From: Straminergon stramineum
Taxonomy: Eukaryota; Streptophyta; Bryopsida; Hypnales; Calliergonaceae
Reading direction: 5' to 3'
DNA: 64,000 bases
Assembly: GCA_963920665.1 (NCBI GenBank)
Contig: OY987265.1
Coordinates: 20,961,001-21,025,000, forward strand
The position numbers were made by a program, and so were the translations under genes. Positions 26,452-37,597 of the stretch are shown one piece after another. Every line of letters starts with the position of its first letter. Position 1 is the first letter of the stretch. The notes under the pieces are model-generated. The model worked only from the letters and a program-made list of their open reading frames with translations, did no database searches and was not told the DNA's origin.

Positions 26452-28090
26452 GGAAGAAATAAAATTTTGCTATAATATATGACTTCTTCAACTTCTTTGA
26501 AGTTGGCAATGAAAGAAATTAAGTTAAAGTTGAATTTTTTAAATTACATTTAAGGGTGAATTTAGGGAAAAAAATTAGAGATTTTTTCAAATAAATTTAG
26601 AAGCATTCAAAAGAATTAAAAAAAAAAATTTATATTTTTAGCACTTGAATTTTGGAATAGTTAGCTAGATCTATGAAATAATCTATATAACATAATATGA
26701 GTAGTAGATTTTTTAATTTGAATTCAAAATTTTTAAATATAATGAATTTTGTAACAAGGAAAAAATTTGGACAAGTCGATAATTTTCTTTATGAATAAAG
26801 TATAGTACACATTAATAAAAAAAATCCATTAAAGGAAATAGAATCTAAACATGAGAAGCTTCATTTCATTATTTTTTTCTCACCCAAAAAGAAAATCATT
26901 TTGAAAGTCAAAATCTGATTTTAAGGGAACAAACTCAAAGTACTGAAATTATAAACTAAAAAATCTAGTAAACAATGTACCATTTTATTGATAAATGACC
27001 CCATGGAAATTCACTTTTTAAAACTGAAATGTCTTAAACACAAATCAAAGATGTCACTATAGCATAAATAAAGTTGCATCCAAAAAATTGGATGAAAATC
27101 ATCCATTCTTAAATATGCACAAAGCTTGGTTGACCATATAAAGGACACAAAATGTCCTTGGTGTCCTTCTAAGGATAGAATTGAACATTGCTAGGTAGTA
27201 AGATTTTTCTTAATTCATAATGTATTTTGGGCACATTGGCCATATACATGATGGGTCAAATTTTTCCTTTTGTTTATAGATTTTGGAGAGCATTGTTGCC
27301 CTTGCTAGGCCATGAGAATTCGCATAACTTGGGCCTTTTGGGGCATACACAAATCTACAAAACACAAGGCTATTTGGCATGGAAAATACAATAAGTTTTG
27401 AAATACTAGTGTAAAAATAGAAATTGAGAACGATATTATAGGAAACACCTGAGATATTTATAGTATATCCAAAAATATATGGATTGACACTTAAGAGGAC
27501 GAAAATAGACCTCAATTGACAACAAGGTAAAACACAGAAATTATAGAACTTTCTAGCAATGAAACTTTTGATCCAACCATGTGAACAAATAAAAGAATTA
27601 TATTCCCATGAAAGAGATACATGTTCACAATATATGTCAACATTTTAGAAAGATCCTTTCAAATTTAACTTTGTAGGAACCTACCCAAACTTGTAATTGT
27701 CCTTTGAATAAACACTTGATCTTTTAAAGGTTAAATAATTAAATATACATTATCAATTTATTTATTGTGCATCTCAAAATTGAAGTGGGTGTCAAGTAGA
27801 TCATAAAACCACATGAATGAAAGAAAATAAAGTGTGAACTATACTAGTAGAAAATGAGGTGTTTGAGCACCATGCAATAGTGTCAAAGGTACTTAAAAAC
27901 TTCATTACTACTAGTGCTAGCTACAACAAACAAGTCCTTTATTCACAATGATAGGCAATTTCATTAAAATGGCACGGAAGCAGGTCAAAGGAAGGAAGAA
28001 AACCCATGCAAATTGGTCATTATTTGTAAGGAAATACATGAATGATTGGTGCTTCTAGCTTCGAAGGGTTGAAATTGGTACGTTTACGGC
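26452..28090. other. A+T-rich intergenic DNA
   Basis: No supported gene. It includes one solo copy of a short terminal inverted-repeat motif (27957-27973). Confidence 0.55.
27957..27973 (+). repeat. Solo terminal motif of a MITE family
   Basis: AATTTCATTAAAATGGC is identical to the termini of the two small inverted-repeat elements at 50107-50258 and 61431-61618. I find no partner end nearby. Confidence 0.55.
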
Positions 28091-28096
28091 CCACAC

Positions 28097-28540
28097 ATGG
28101 CCAAAGGTGCTGCCACTTTTGACCTTCCTATCCGACCTACCAATCCCATGAAGGATTTTGAAGTGGCATCTCGTGTGAATTTAGCCTATCCAAGATATCA
28201 TTGGTTGAGGCCAAGGTTGGAAGTCCATAATTCTAGTATTAGAAGTGTTGGGTTGAAGACAATGGCCACATTCACTACCATCTCTAGGAAGTTCAAAGAC
28301 TACGGTAGATGCAGCTAGAAGAGATGTCGGATGACGCATTTCATGTCTTGCAAAATAAGGAAGTTGAGAAATGGACCGGAGGAAGACAAAATAATGCAAA
28401 ACAAGAAGAATCCTGGCCTCAAGAACTAAAAAAATCAAGAATCATATGTTTATTCAATATGAAAATGATCTTTCCATTGAGATCCACCCTTGTTTGCACC
28501 AGAGCCTTGCTTGAAAATAGTGAGCTATACACTTGTTGAT
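28097..28540 (+). other. Possible gene remnant, unidentified
   Basis: Two overlapping ORFs (28097-28318 and 28309-28539) in different frames have somewhat more protein-like composition than their surroundings. I recognise no domain. They could be a frameshifted fragment of a transposon gene or chance ORFs. Confidence 0.25.
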
Positions 28541-28785
28541 CAGCAATGGATGAAAAATAGAATCGATTGTGGAAGTGCAAGGAATGACTTCTCAATTACA
28601 CAGTACAATGGATTCAACATTGCTAATTGTTGGACATCCATAGATGTCATCTAGACATGTCTATTCTAGGTGTGTATGTCTACCCCATCAAGCAACAACC
28701 CTTTAATCCCAAAATTGTTGCCAACTAATGGTGTTGGACATTCTTCACATGTCACCACTCGCGTATGTTGCATTCCACAGCTCCA

Positions 28786-28807
28786 TTTCAGACCGGGTGG
28801 TCTAAAC
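28786..28807. repeat. CCGCGCGG-type palindrome, isolated copy
   Basis: TTTCAGACCGGGTGGTCTAAAC is a diverged member of the palindrome family, with outer arms CAGACC and GGTCTAA kept. It lies just left of the inverted-repeat block. Confidence 0.6.
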
Positions 28808-28949
28808 AGTGACACTGAAATCTAGGACATGTATAGATTTTAGACAACCCTTCCTGAATGTGAACGGCACCAATCTAACGGAATTTTCCATCCGACTGAG
28901 TTTTTTTTGATGTCGACCTCATCTTGGTCTCCACTCGCCTAGGATGAGC

Positions 28950-30260
28950 TTCACCTCCTTAGGAAAAAGCGCATGTCGTTGCCGTAGTTGTTTTGAATGT
29001 ACCCCACAGAAGTAGGAGCGGCTGACTTTTTCTCATGGTGTCCCATTGCAGTAGTTCGAACAATTGCCAACAGTCCCATCCTTGAACAATGCCAGCAAGC
29101 GCCTATTTTGAAATCATATTTTAGTGAGGTCGGGGTAGAGCGCCCGGAGGACCTCTGCAAAATGCTCATTTGTTGCAATGCTAATATCCACTTCTGGTGT
29201 TGTCTTCGAGCTTTATTGCATATAGTTGTATTTGTCCCTAGTTCCTAGCACAAGTACGAACAATTGCAGTCCATCCATGGCCATGCCAAGGATGTCCAGT
29301 ACTGGAAGTCAACTCCCTTTCCAAATCATGCCAAACCATGGCTTATTGAAAAGTTAATATGCATTGGTTCGCATTTTTCGGTGAGTTGTCATTGAAGGAA
29401 CTCCAACGGACAACAACAGTGGCATCCGCATACATGCCTCCCTCCAAGATCTTGCACGACACAGCGTGGGAGAGACAGTGACACTCTGTAAGTCTTTCCA
29501 TCATGGCGTCGAAATTGGAACAGTCGATCCCTATTGGAATGAGAGTTGGAGTGAAGAATCTTTTGGCTCAACACTTGGTAACTGCCCACGACATAAGTGG
29601 TGATTTGAGTGGATGTGTATCGTCCATATCCGATGCTGCGAAGAGACCAAGTATAGAATGTGCAGCGTTGGAGACAGACGATACACATCCACTCGTTAGC
29701 CTACATAGTATGCATCTAACAAGTGCTGAGCAAGAAGATTCTTCATTCCAACTCTTCTTCCAACAACGGTCCACTGTTCCAAGTTTTTGTCCACGGAAGG
29801 TAGAGAGCAGCGATGGGAAGACTGACAATGGGGACTGGACCCCACCTCGTGTCGTTGAAGATGTTGCAGGAGGGCATGCAAGGCCAACATCGTTGTCGTT
29901 GCACATGGAAGCCCCAGTAAAAAGTCTCCGGAAAATGTCCACCCATGCAAGTTTAGTTTTCCCTAAGCCATGTTCTCGCACAATTTGAAGATGACTTCTA
30001 ATGTAAACATTTCTGATGGGACTCCGAATGGACCACAATTGTTCTTACGTAAGCTCTGCACTAGTTGCAACGAATATGACAAGCACTGGAGCTGAAAGAC
30101 AAGGCCAACAATGCTTAACATTGCAATGGACGAGTAGTTTGTGGAGGTCTTCTGAGCGCTCTCCAACGACCTCACGACGACATGATTGGAAAACAAGTGC
30201 TTGCAAGCGTTGGCGAAATGTTGATCCACGGATCCTTCTTCTCAATTGCAAAAGGCAATA
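28950..30260. repeat. Kilobase-scale imperfect inverted repeat 1
   Basis: The left arm (about 28,950-29,640) and right arm (about 29,670-30,260) match in inverted orientation around a centre near 29,650. The inner part contains an 18-base perfect stem, GAGTGGATGTGTATCGTC, pairing with its complement at about 29,679-29,696. Matching blocks further out include GAGTTGGAGTGAAGAATCTT against GAGTTGGAATGAAGAATCTT, and GGACCTC..GAG/GCGC blocks near 29,140 and 30,155. The long ORFs on both strands here are consequences of the symmetry. It resembles a foldback element or an inverted gene duplication. Confidence 0.75.
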
Positions 30261-30679
30261 AGGCTACCCTGAGATGAATATGGCTGCGAGGGTCATAGGG
30301 CTATAATCATGCGATCCACACTTCTATTCATTGGGAATGCTCTCCACTATATCGCTCAAAAGGATAATGAAGGACATCTAAATTTTCCTAGAATCCAATG
30401 GTCTATCAGGATCTACAGACCACGGGCAAGTCATGCGGCCCTTCCAATATGCATTCGGTTGTCCTCTTCTTGGCTTCCTTACTCTTGTCGTCCGATCTTC
30501 GGACTCCATGAATGCATCAATCAACGTGCGCATCCAAGACAATCATCAAACCATTTTAGTTGCGTACCTTTCCACTCAGGTGGTAGTTTACGGTCATTTC
30601 GGACCATGTTTTCCCCAATAGCGGATGTTCCAAGGATGCTTGCCTCGTCCGACTCTCAAAGGATGACATTACGAGGTCG
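30261..30679. other. Spacer between the two inverted repeats
   Basis: No gene recognised. The phrase GGTCATTTCGGACC occurs near 30,590 and again near 32,583, so some flanking material is repeated directly about 2 kb apart. Confidence 0.45.
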
Positions 30680-31800
30680 TTGCATGCCACCACCAGGACC
30701 AGAAGAAAATGATCGTCAACTGTAGTGCAAACCAATCTGGACATCGTCTCTGTGATGGATTCGCTCTTCCCAATACCCATCTCTGGTGTTGTGCCAAGAA
30801 CATGGATAGGTGTGGACCATCCCTGGTCATGTCGCAAACGTCCACAAGAAAAATCAACTACTATGTCTTGAGATTATGCTGAGACAAGTTCGGCAATGTT
30901 CAGGACGTACGGATCAACACTTTCCAGAGAACATGACAGATCTTCCAAGCGAAACGACAAGATTTGGCATCAAGGTTTTCTCCCATCGTCATCTTCAAGA
31001 GTACAGGATGCGAAGCTCCAAGAACCATCACTTCAATCTTCATTGCAAGTCGACTCTCTTGTGGGCAAATACTTGGAACCCTCTTCTGTCGACGACTCGA
31101 CAAGGGTTCAAAGAATTTTTGTCCCAACACTGTTCTCGAAGCACAACATCATCTTCCTCGTGGACGTGTACCATCCATCTCAACGAGAGGCGATATTGAT
31201 TCATTGGAAGAACAACGTGCCTTATCGGATGGAGATGATCCGCATCCATCAGATTGTTCATGCTATACTTTGAGAGCCAGTGTAGGGATGAGAACTCTTC
31301 GAACCATTCTCGACTTGCCAATAGGAAACAGTTCCAAGTGATTGCCTACAAGAGCATCGAGGGGTGGCGGGGATTGTCAACCGATCATGGATGACAACGA
31401 CAAAGTATCTTGGAAGGTGTCCGGGGGAATGCATTCACGTCCATCATCTCCGTCGTCCATGCAAGATCTGCCATACTCGCCAGAAAATGCTGACGAGTGC
31501 GTGCCCAACTTTTTGAACCATATTGCCAACCTCCACACAACCTCAAGGGGAAGCTGACTTCTATTGTGGACATCCTCAACACGACCATGGATGGTCCACA
31601 CTCGTTCATGCTCATGTGCCACACTACGAATGAGTGAAAGAAAGACTCAAATCCGGCACGGAGTCAACACCAAAAACTGGCTTGCACTGCAATTGCCAAT
31701 CATTTTCCTCTTCTCTCTTGGTGAGTTGCAACGATCTCACAACGACATGAATGAAAACATGCGCCCACTTGCTTTGAATTGGTGAAATGGTGATCTTTCG
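30680..31800. repeat. Kilobase-scale imperfect inverted repeat 2
   Basis: The arms match in inverted orientation around a centre near 31,205. The phrase GTGTGGACCATCC near 30,810 pairs with its complement near 31,590, and CAGATCTT near 30,940 with its complement near 31,462. The right arm is also homologous in direct orientation to the right arm of the first inverted repeat: CAACGACCTCACGACGACATG against CAACGATCTCACAACGACATG, trimmed here. The order is therefore A, A-inverted, B, B-inverted, all related. Confidence 0.7.
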
Positions 31801-32525
31801 ACCACTCTCGTTATATGCAAGAAGCAGAAGCTATAATGAGGGGAATAATGCTACCATGACAATGGCAATCACACTACTCTTGAAAGGGAATAATACTATC
31901 ATTCGGAAAACAAGGCTAGTATAGGGGACATCACTGTGGTGAGAGAACTAATGCTATAATGATGTGGGGGAAAATGTATTTCTATTCATTGAGAATGTAT
32001 TGGGAGTATAATGCATCAAAGAATATTAAAGGGTGTCAAATGTTTTCTATAGCCCCTACTGATCTATAGTTTAGAAAGTTTTACAAGGGATGAGCCCCAT
32101 CCGCAGTAAAGTCACTAGGTTTAGCTATCCTTGGAAGCACCCATGTGTACTACGTTTAGTAGATGCTGCGTACGAATGCCAATAGTAACATCGTCACCAT
32201 CTACCATCCGAATTCGTCTTCGTGCTGTGCCGTGGATGAACTTGTGGACCCCATGAGCTTACAAAGAGTCTGCGCACAACACATGTCAAGATGATTGATC
32301 CATTTTGAAGTTCAATGTGATTCAGGGGGGAAAGAAGGTTTCAACAAAACGCACTCACCGGAAGAAGAGCGATGGATGAAAATGGTTTCTACATCAAACA
32401 TCCTTGTCTTCGTGGAGTGCAAACATCATAATACACATGAAGAATGTGAGGGCATCCTACACAATGGCGACCTGTCCATGAAGGCGACTACAATACCTAG
32501 GGCCTAGGTCCTCCATCCAGTGGAG
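31801..32525. other. No gene seen
   Basis: A short plus ORF at 32295-32507 has no recognisable motif. The rest appears non-coding. Confidence 0.4.
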
Positions 32526-32551
32526 CAGTTCAGACCGCGTGGTCTGAACTG
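32526..32551. repeat. CCGCGCGG-type palindrome, long isolated copy
   Basis: A 26-base near-perfect palindrome: CAGTTCAGACCGC followed by GTGGTCTGAACTG, with one centre mismatch (CGCG to CGTG). The CAGTT outer arms are longer than in the 86-bp arrays and resemble the 55-kb array. Confidence 0.9.
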
Positions 32552-32824
32552 GTGTTCCCTCCACCATCATCCATTAGTTTAGGGTCATTTCGGACCGACC
32601 ATTACCTTGTCTTGAAGGACTCGCAAACGTGACATCAATGTCGCCGTCGTCTTGGACCACGCAACCGTTGGAGGAGCCCACTCCTTCCATCATTCGCATG
32701 TGCTGTCGTTTATTGGACTTGCCGTCCAGTCGGCCGCTGTCACCATTACGGCCACCCAACACACGAACACCGCGCCGCCCCACCTACACACGCATCCATT
32801 TTGGATGGTATCATTGTCCTGCAG

Positions 32825-33173
32825 GATTAATCTTGTTCTTATGGTTGAAATGATCTGGGTCCTCATCATTGTAACGTTCGACGAACTCCGAGTACTCTAG
32901 TACGAGGGACCTGTCCTAGAAGTGCGCATAGGTGCGCACTTTGAGTCCGAACTTCGAATTCCTTAGGGCCATCGTGAGGTGCGTGAAAAACCAGGGGTTC
33001 TCCGACAAGTACTGCAAGACGCTGCGACCGGACTCTAGCAAACCTAGAAGATACGGGACTACGGTGTTTTGAAGAGTGTGGTTCATGCCGCCAACATACA
33101 ATAACGGGAATATGGCTGTCACGACCCTCATCACAAGGCGTGCCCGTGCCACCTTGGTGAGCAAGGGGGACAT
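32825..33173 (-). pseudogene. Unidentified coding fragment with in-frame TAG
   Basis: The frame reads from ATG at 33173 through LLESGRSVLQYLSENPWFF and RNSKFGLKVRTYAHF, hits TAG at 32918-32916, then continues without interruption as DRSLVLEYSEFVERYNDE and on to about 32825. Composition is protein-like on both sides of the stop. I do not recognise the family. It is in the same orientation as the FCP1-like and ParB-like genes upstream and may be a distal exon of one of them. Confidence 0.45.
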
Positions 33174-33179
33174 TGGGGG

Positions 33180-34127
33180 TGACTCCTCAAGCCTTGCAAG
33201 AGATGAGGTGAGGGGGACTAGGAGTCCCGAGCGATCAGAGCGATGTAGCGCTCTGATCCGAATGAATTTGGGGGCGTGTGATACATGCTTGGAAAGTTCT
33301 TGAGAAGATGCTTCTAGCCGTCTAAAGAACGTGTGATTTGGACTTGCGAGTCAAAAGTTATGGGCGTTCAAAGTTGGGGGTGTCCCGGCCACGTCGGGAG
33401 TGTCTTGAATCTTTGGAGGGCGATAAATGTGCGAGTACTTGTCCGAATGGAGCAATTGAGTAGTCCATTGTCATTTACGCATTGCGTAGATGTTGAAAAT
33501 GGGGTTGCATGTGCAATTTGGATCCCGAACCGCAAAGGTATGCCGAGTGGAAGTTCGGGAGTCCCAAACTAGCGCGAATCGGGAGAAATGGGGTGGTCTT
33601 CCAAAACCAAAGGGTGTTTGGGAGTCCTCCTTGACATACAAGGGGGGGGGGTCTGCCGAATCCCACAAAAAGTACTATAGGAGGGGTTGGTCTCCGTCCT
33701 CACTCCCTCTTGGAGCCTTAGTGAGTCCCGGTGACTCAAGGTTGGTGGTGTGGGGTCACCACCACTCCAAGGCACCATGGGACACTTGGGTGTGTCCCGT
33801 GGCACCGGTTGGGTGGAGTCCCACTCCTTGCTAGGCTATGTGAGGTGTCCCGAATGGTGAGTCCCGATTAGTGATGAAGTGGAAAGTAACAAATATACAA
33901 GGAGCCTAGTATGAAGTTGGGTTTACACTCAAGGGCGGTTAGGACCATGGTGAGTAGTGCCACCATGGGTCCTTGCACAATAAGATGGAAGTTTCGCCTC
34001 ATATTACCAAGTAGCATGCCCCGGTGTCATGATGAGTGTGTGTGTGTGCTAGTAGTCCCGGTGACTGAACTTAGCACAAAGAGTTGGAATTGGGGACTAA
34101 CATTGGATGTGCGTGGCATGTGTAGTG
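33180..34127. other. G-rich unclassified stretch with repeated GTCCCG motifs
   Basis: Phrases such as GAGTCCCG, GTGTCCCG and GTCCCGGTGACT recur many times. Open frames exist on both strands through composition bias, and I support none as a gene. A run of nine or more G lies near 33,642. If the minus-strand genes are one unit, this would be intronic or 3' flank. Confidence 0.45.
33233..33258. repeat. Variant palindrome with expanded centre
   Basis: GATCAGAGCG and CGCTCTGATC flank a 6-base loop (ATGTAG). The outer arms GATCAGA and TCTGATC equal those of the coding-exon copies of the CCGCGCGG palindrome; only the centre differs. Confidence 0.6.
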
Positions 34128-35324
34128 TTAGAAGAGTGTGACCCTTGGTGCCACTAAAGTATTAAGTGCTTGAGAAGCATTGGAAGGGAACTTAAGGTGG
34201 TAAGTGTCACTAAGGGGCGCGACAATGGCATTGTGGACGGGGTTCAGAATGCTACTCTTTGGGCAATAGTCGACGAGTAGGGTGTTGGACGCATTGGCCC
34301 TGAAGTTGTCCCATATGAATTTCTTTTGACCCCACACGGTCTTGTGGAGGACCTTCATGCGAAGTTGCCCCCCTGGGTGGTCCGCGAATTGCACGAAGGT
34401 ATCCTCCTCGATGCTAGTGTCGCACGAGCTATCCGCGGGGTGCGCTTGGCAGCTGCTCTCTAGAAACCTGGGTCAGGGAGGACACTTACACAACCACCAC
34501 GGTCGTCTCTCCACGATCGAGAAGCAGTCTTCCATCGTCAGCACGGGCATGTGCTTAAGACACTCCATATCCCGAAATAGGAACTCTACCACGGGGATAG
34601 CGACTACGGAGGGGAGTCTCGTCCAGATGCCTATATAGAAATTCTCCGCTAAGCTAGTCAAGAACGAGCGTAATTCTGGGCGACAGTGCACGGTGTATTC
34701 CCCGAACACATGACAGTTCCTAGGATTATAATGTGCCTCGGACGGCGGTGCGCGTGCGGGCGTCGGACCCTGCGCCAAACGCCCGACGTGCTCAACTTGG
34801 TAGAGGACGCCTTCTACCTCCAAGATGACGAAATAACTATTCCAAGGGAAACCCTCTACGTGGAGAGGCACCGATTTCGGTAACGGAGCCTGCATATGTG
34901 AGAACCCGGACGCAAAGCAGGAATCTTCTAAACCAATGATGCAGTCCATGATAGTAGACTCCAGACGACGCCAACAATAGAATATCACAGGAGCAAGGGA
35001 ATTGAACCTCACCTTCGTTATGACATCGGCGACAGGAAGGGCGACTTCCTTAGCAATGGGCGCGAACACTTCCTTGCCCTTGATGGCAATGGGTGCTAGG
35101 ATTTCCGGAGCGAAGGGGGATGCCACTTCCGCGACGACGGGATGATCAACTTTGACATCGGGAGTTGGGGATCGCAGAGGGGCGGGAGTGGGAGAGAGCA
35201 CTTCAAGAGCCAGAGGAGCGACGACTGAGCTTGTCTACTGTTCAAGCGAAGTGGATTGACGACGAGGTGAGACCACGACAAGTGGAAGCACTGAAGCCTC
35301 GATGTCCAATAGAGCATTGTCAGC
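34128..35324 (-). pseudogene. FCP1/NLI-type HAD phosphatase-like gene, catalytic motif altered, two in-frame stops
   Basis: FCP1-like HAD phosphatases dephosphorylate RNA polymerase II tails and related substrates, using a DxDx(T/V) nucleophile. Here an acceptor (CTCCATTCAG) opens the frame at 35324. TAG interrupts at 35237-35235. A Pro/Val-rich stretch leads to the HAD part: VILEVEGVL at the catalytic position, RPELRSFLTSLAENFYIGIW, and, after a TGA at 34475-34473, NTLLVDYCPKSSILNPVHN, the typical late FCP1 motif. The order and spacing are those of plant FCP1-like proteins. Both catalytic Asp read as Glu, so phosphatase activity is unlikely even without the stops. The frame is unbroken by indels through both stops. 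N-terminal exons are not identified. It lies 340 bp downstream of the ParB-like gene in the same orientation and might be part of it. Confidence 0.7.
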
Positions 35325-35667
35325 CTGAATGGAGAAATGATAAGAGCGTGACTACAATGCCCACAACCACTAAAATAATACTTGATAATACAAAATTTCC
35401 GAACTGCACACTACTAGTTATCGAAAATGCCTCTGATATATATTACAAATATTGTACATTGTTTACAACCAGAATCGTTTTTCACAAAGTGTACAAAAGT
35501 ATGTGCACGACTAAGCAAAACATGTGAATGCTCTCCAAAGTCCGAAAAAAGAGAAAGACAGCCGCTAGAGGAAAGACCCCATGACTCTACAGACTCGTCG
35601 GAATGACCTTCGATCAGCTCGACAAACCACCTTTACATAGCATCCTCCGATTGAGGTCTAACTAGAG
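35325..35667 (-). other. Spacer between the ParB-like and FCP1-like genes
   Basis: A+T-rich, consistent with an intron or 3' flank. An acceptor-like TTTCTCCATTCAG ends it on the minus strand. No coding signal. Confidence 0.45.
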
Positions 35668-36149
35668 CTATGTGGAGGAGTTATCCACTGTGGGAGCTTC
35701 GTCATCTCTGGCCGGCGAGTCCACCAGAGCCTGCTCCACCACCGCAGGCTGCGTCGGAGCCTGCACATGGGGAGCATACTGCTCAGTCAAGTTAGTGAAG
35801 GAGATCCCCACATCTCCCAAGTCAACGTCAAGGCTGTATGGATCGTCTTCGTGTACGCTCGAACAATACAATGATTCCAGCACATGCATATAATGAAATT
35901 GACTGAGGTCGAAGTCATCAACTTCTGGTTCGGGAGTGGCACTCACCGAGATTAGCGATGGATTCATGTTGGACATCATTCGCAATCCCGACACTGTGGA
36001 GGCCATCCCCGAGGGAGAGTTTGTCGTGGAGACCCCCGACACGTTCTGCAGCTCACTCGCAGGATTGGAGATGGGAGTCACCGGCATTGCTAGAGTCAGT
36101 AGATCCGGTATCATCTCCAAGCGCGCATTGACATTCGCCAACGTCGCCC

Positions 36150-36350
36150 GGTTTTCCGCCAGTTGATTCTCATACACCAACTTTTTGGCCCTGCGCCTTG
36201 CCTTCTTCTCCAATTCCCTGGCCTCCCACCACCGTTGCTTTTCCTCCCTCTCCTTCATCAGTATCCTGACCGTCTCACTCCACTTCTCCGAGTCCTCAAC
36301 GTGCTTCCTCTTGTACCGCTCTGCTATGATCTCCGCGTAGGCAAGAATGC
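36150..36350 (-). other. Coiled-coil segment of the chimeric gene
   Basis: The frame reads AERYKRKHVEDSEKWSETVR, then MKEREEKQRWWEARELEKKA and RRRAKKLVYENQLAENRAT. It is highly charged with heptad-like hydrophobic spacing and lies about 180 residues before the end of the frame. Confidence 0.6.
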
Positions 36351-36976
36351 TCGCCTTCACTTCTGGCTTGACCTCCTCCGTCAGCTGGTGAGAGCTCGAC
36401 CCACCTTGAGCTGGAGCCTCGGTGCCGGAACTCGACCCTCCCCAAGTGGCCACATCCGCATCGGCCATCCTCCCGTAATCCTCCCTACTCTTTGCAACCA
36501 TGGAAAGACGTGCATCCAATTCCTCTTCATCCACATCATCCAAGTCGATCGGGATTTCCTTGGAACTGTTTCTGGCCTCGAGAAGATCTTGCTCCATCTT
36601 CCGGATGTGCAAGATATAAGTCCTCTCATAAGCGGTCGCGAGCGGAAGCTCAAACTTCAAGGTGTCAACCGAAACTTGCACCATCGTAATCCCCTTGATT
36701 TTCTCAATAGAAGAGGGAGTGGCTTGAAAGTGCGACATCCAAGCATCCACATTCATCTGCACACTCGCAATCTTCTCCAATAGTGATTCACCCATGGGTT
36801 TGGGAGAAGTGGCGGAGAGCTCAAACCTCACTTTCCGAATCTCCTCCTATGCATCTTCGGGGAGACCGGCCTTCAATCCATCCAGCTTCACTTGCATATC
36901 CTCAATCAGCATCCTTGGAGGTTTCGATAGCAAGTCCGTAGTAGGAGCCGATCCGGAAGCACGGCCAAGAACGAGG

Positions 36977-37000
36977 GAATCAGACCGCGCGGTCTGATTC
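36977..37000. repeat. Coding-exon palindrome 1 (perfect 24 bp)
   Basis: GAATCAGACCGC with its complement GCGGTCTGATTC. In the gene's frame on the minus strand it encodes NQTARSDS. Confidence 0.95.
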
Positions 37001-37314
37001 TGTTCAGCAGTTGTTGGGAGTTGGAGACCAGAGGAAGGACACGAATATAGGGGAGGGAGAAGGGATGGTGGACTTGAGGATGGCGGAGGAGATGGTAGAT
37101 TTGACGGAGGGGGAGGCAGGCGCAAAGGGGATGGAAGACTCGAGGACGGAGGGGCATGGGGAGGGAGAGATGGTACACGTGAGGATGACAGAGGTGGGTG
37201 GACATCAGAGGGTGGACATGAAGACGAGGGTGGAGGGAGATCCGAAGGCGGGGGTGGAGAGGGAGCTGTAGGAAGAGAAATAGGTGAAGGGGGTAGGGGA
37301 GACTGGGCGACCAC

Positions 37315-37334
37315 ATCAGACCGCGAGGTCTGAT
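37315..37334. repeat. Coding-exon palindrome 2
   Basis: ATCAGACCGCGAGGTCTGAT, one mismatch at the centre. In frame it encodes DQTSRSD. Confidence 0.92.
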
Positions 37335-37439
37335 CCTCTGAGGGCATCGGTAGGGGGGTATGCGGGATCACCACAAATTGAGATGGCTGACTCTACGAAA
37401 GGGGAGAAACGGGAGGTGTAGACACACATGGAGGTAATG

Positions 37440-37461
37440 AATTAGACTGTATAGTCTGGTT
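37440..37461. repeat. Coding-exon palindrome 3 (degenerate)
   Basis: AATTAGACTGTATAGTCTGG keeps the TTAGAC and GTCTGG arms but has lost the CG centre. In frame it encodes NQTIQSN, so codon phase matches the other copies. Confidence 0.7.
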
Positions 37462-37573
37462 CACACACATACGTGCAGGGGAGGAGGGAGATGTAGGTTT
37501 AGAGCAATGCAAAGTTTGCGACGGATGAGAGGAGGCATGATCGGAACCGGGAGAGGAAATACATTCCGTGGGT

Positions 37574-37597
37574 GGATCAGACCGCGCGGTCTGATCC
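37574..37597. repeat. Coding-exon palindrome 4 (perfect 24 bp)
   Basis: GGATCAGACCGC with its complement GCGGTCTGATCC. In frame it encodes DQTARSDP, directly after an in-frame TAG at 37599-37597. Confidence 0.95.

Noticed and set aside
29503..31341. Long overlapping ORFs on both strands as genes
   Set aside because: They overlap on opposite strands in inverted-repeat DNA and carry no recognisable domain; the symmetry explains them.
34400..34493. Intron in the FCP1-like gene at the TGA
   Set aside because: A GTAAGT donor is present near 34491, but the frame continues across the TGA with family-like sequence and the possible acceptors give stops or poor sites; a plain nonsense codon is simpler.
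36163..36783. Plus-strand ORF opposite the coiled-coil exon
   Set aside because: It is antisense to the better-supported minus-strand frame and has no motif.
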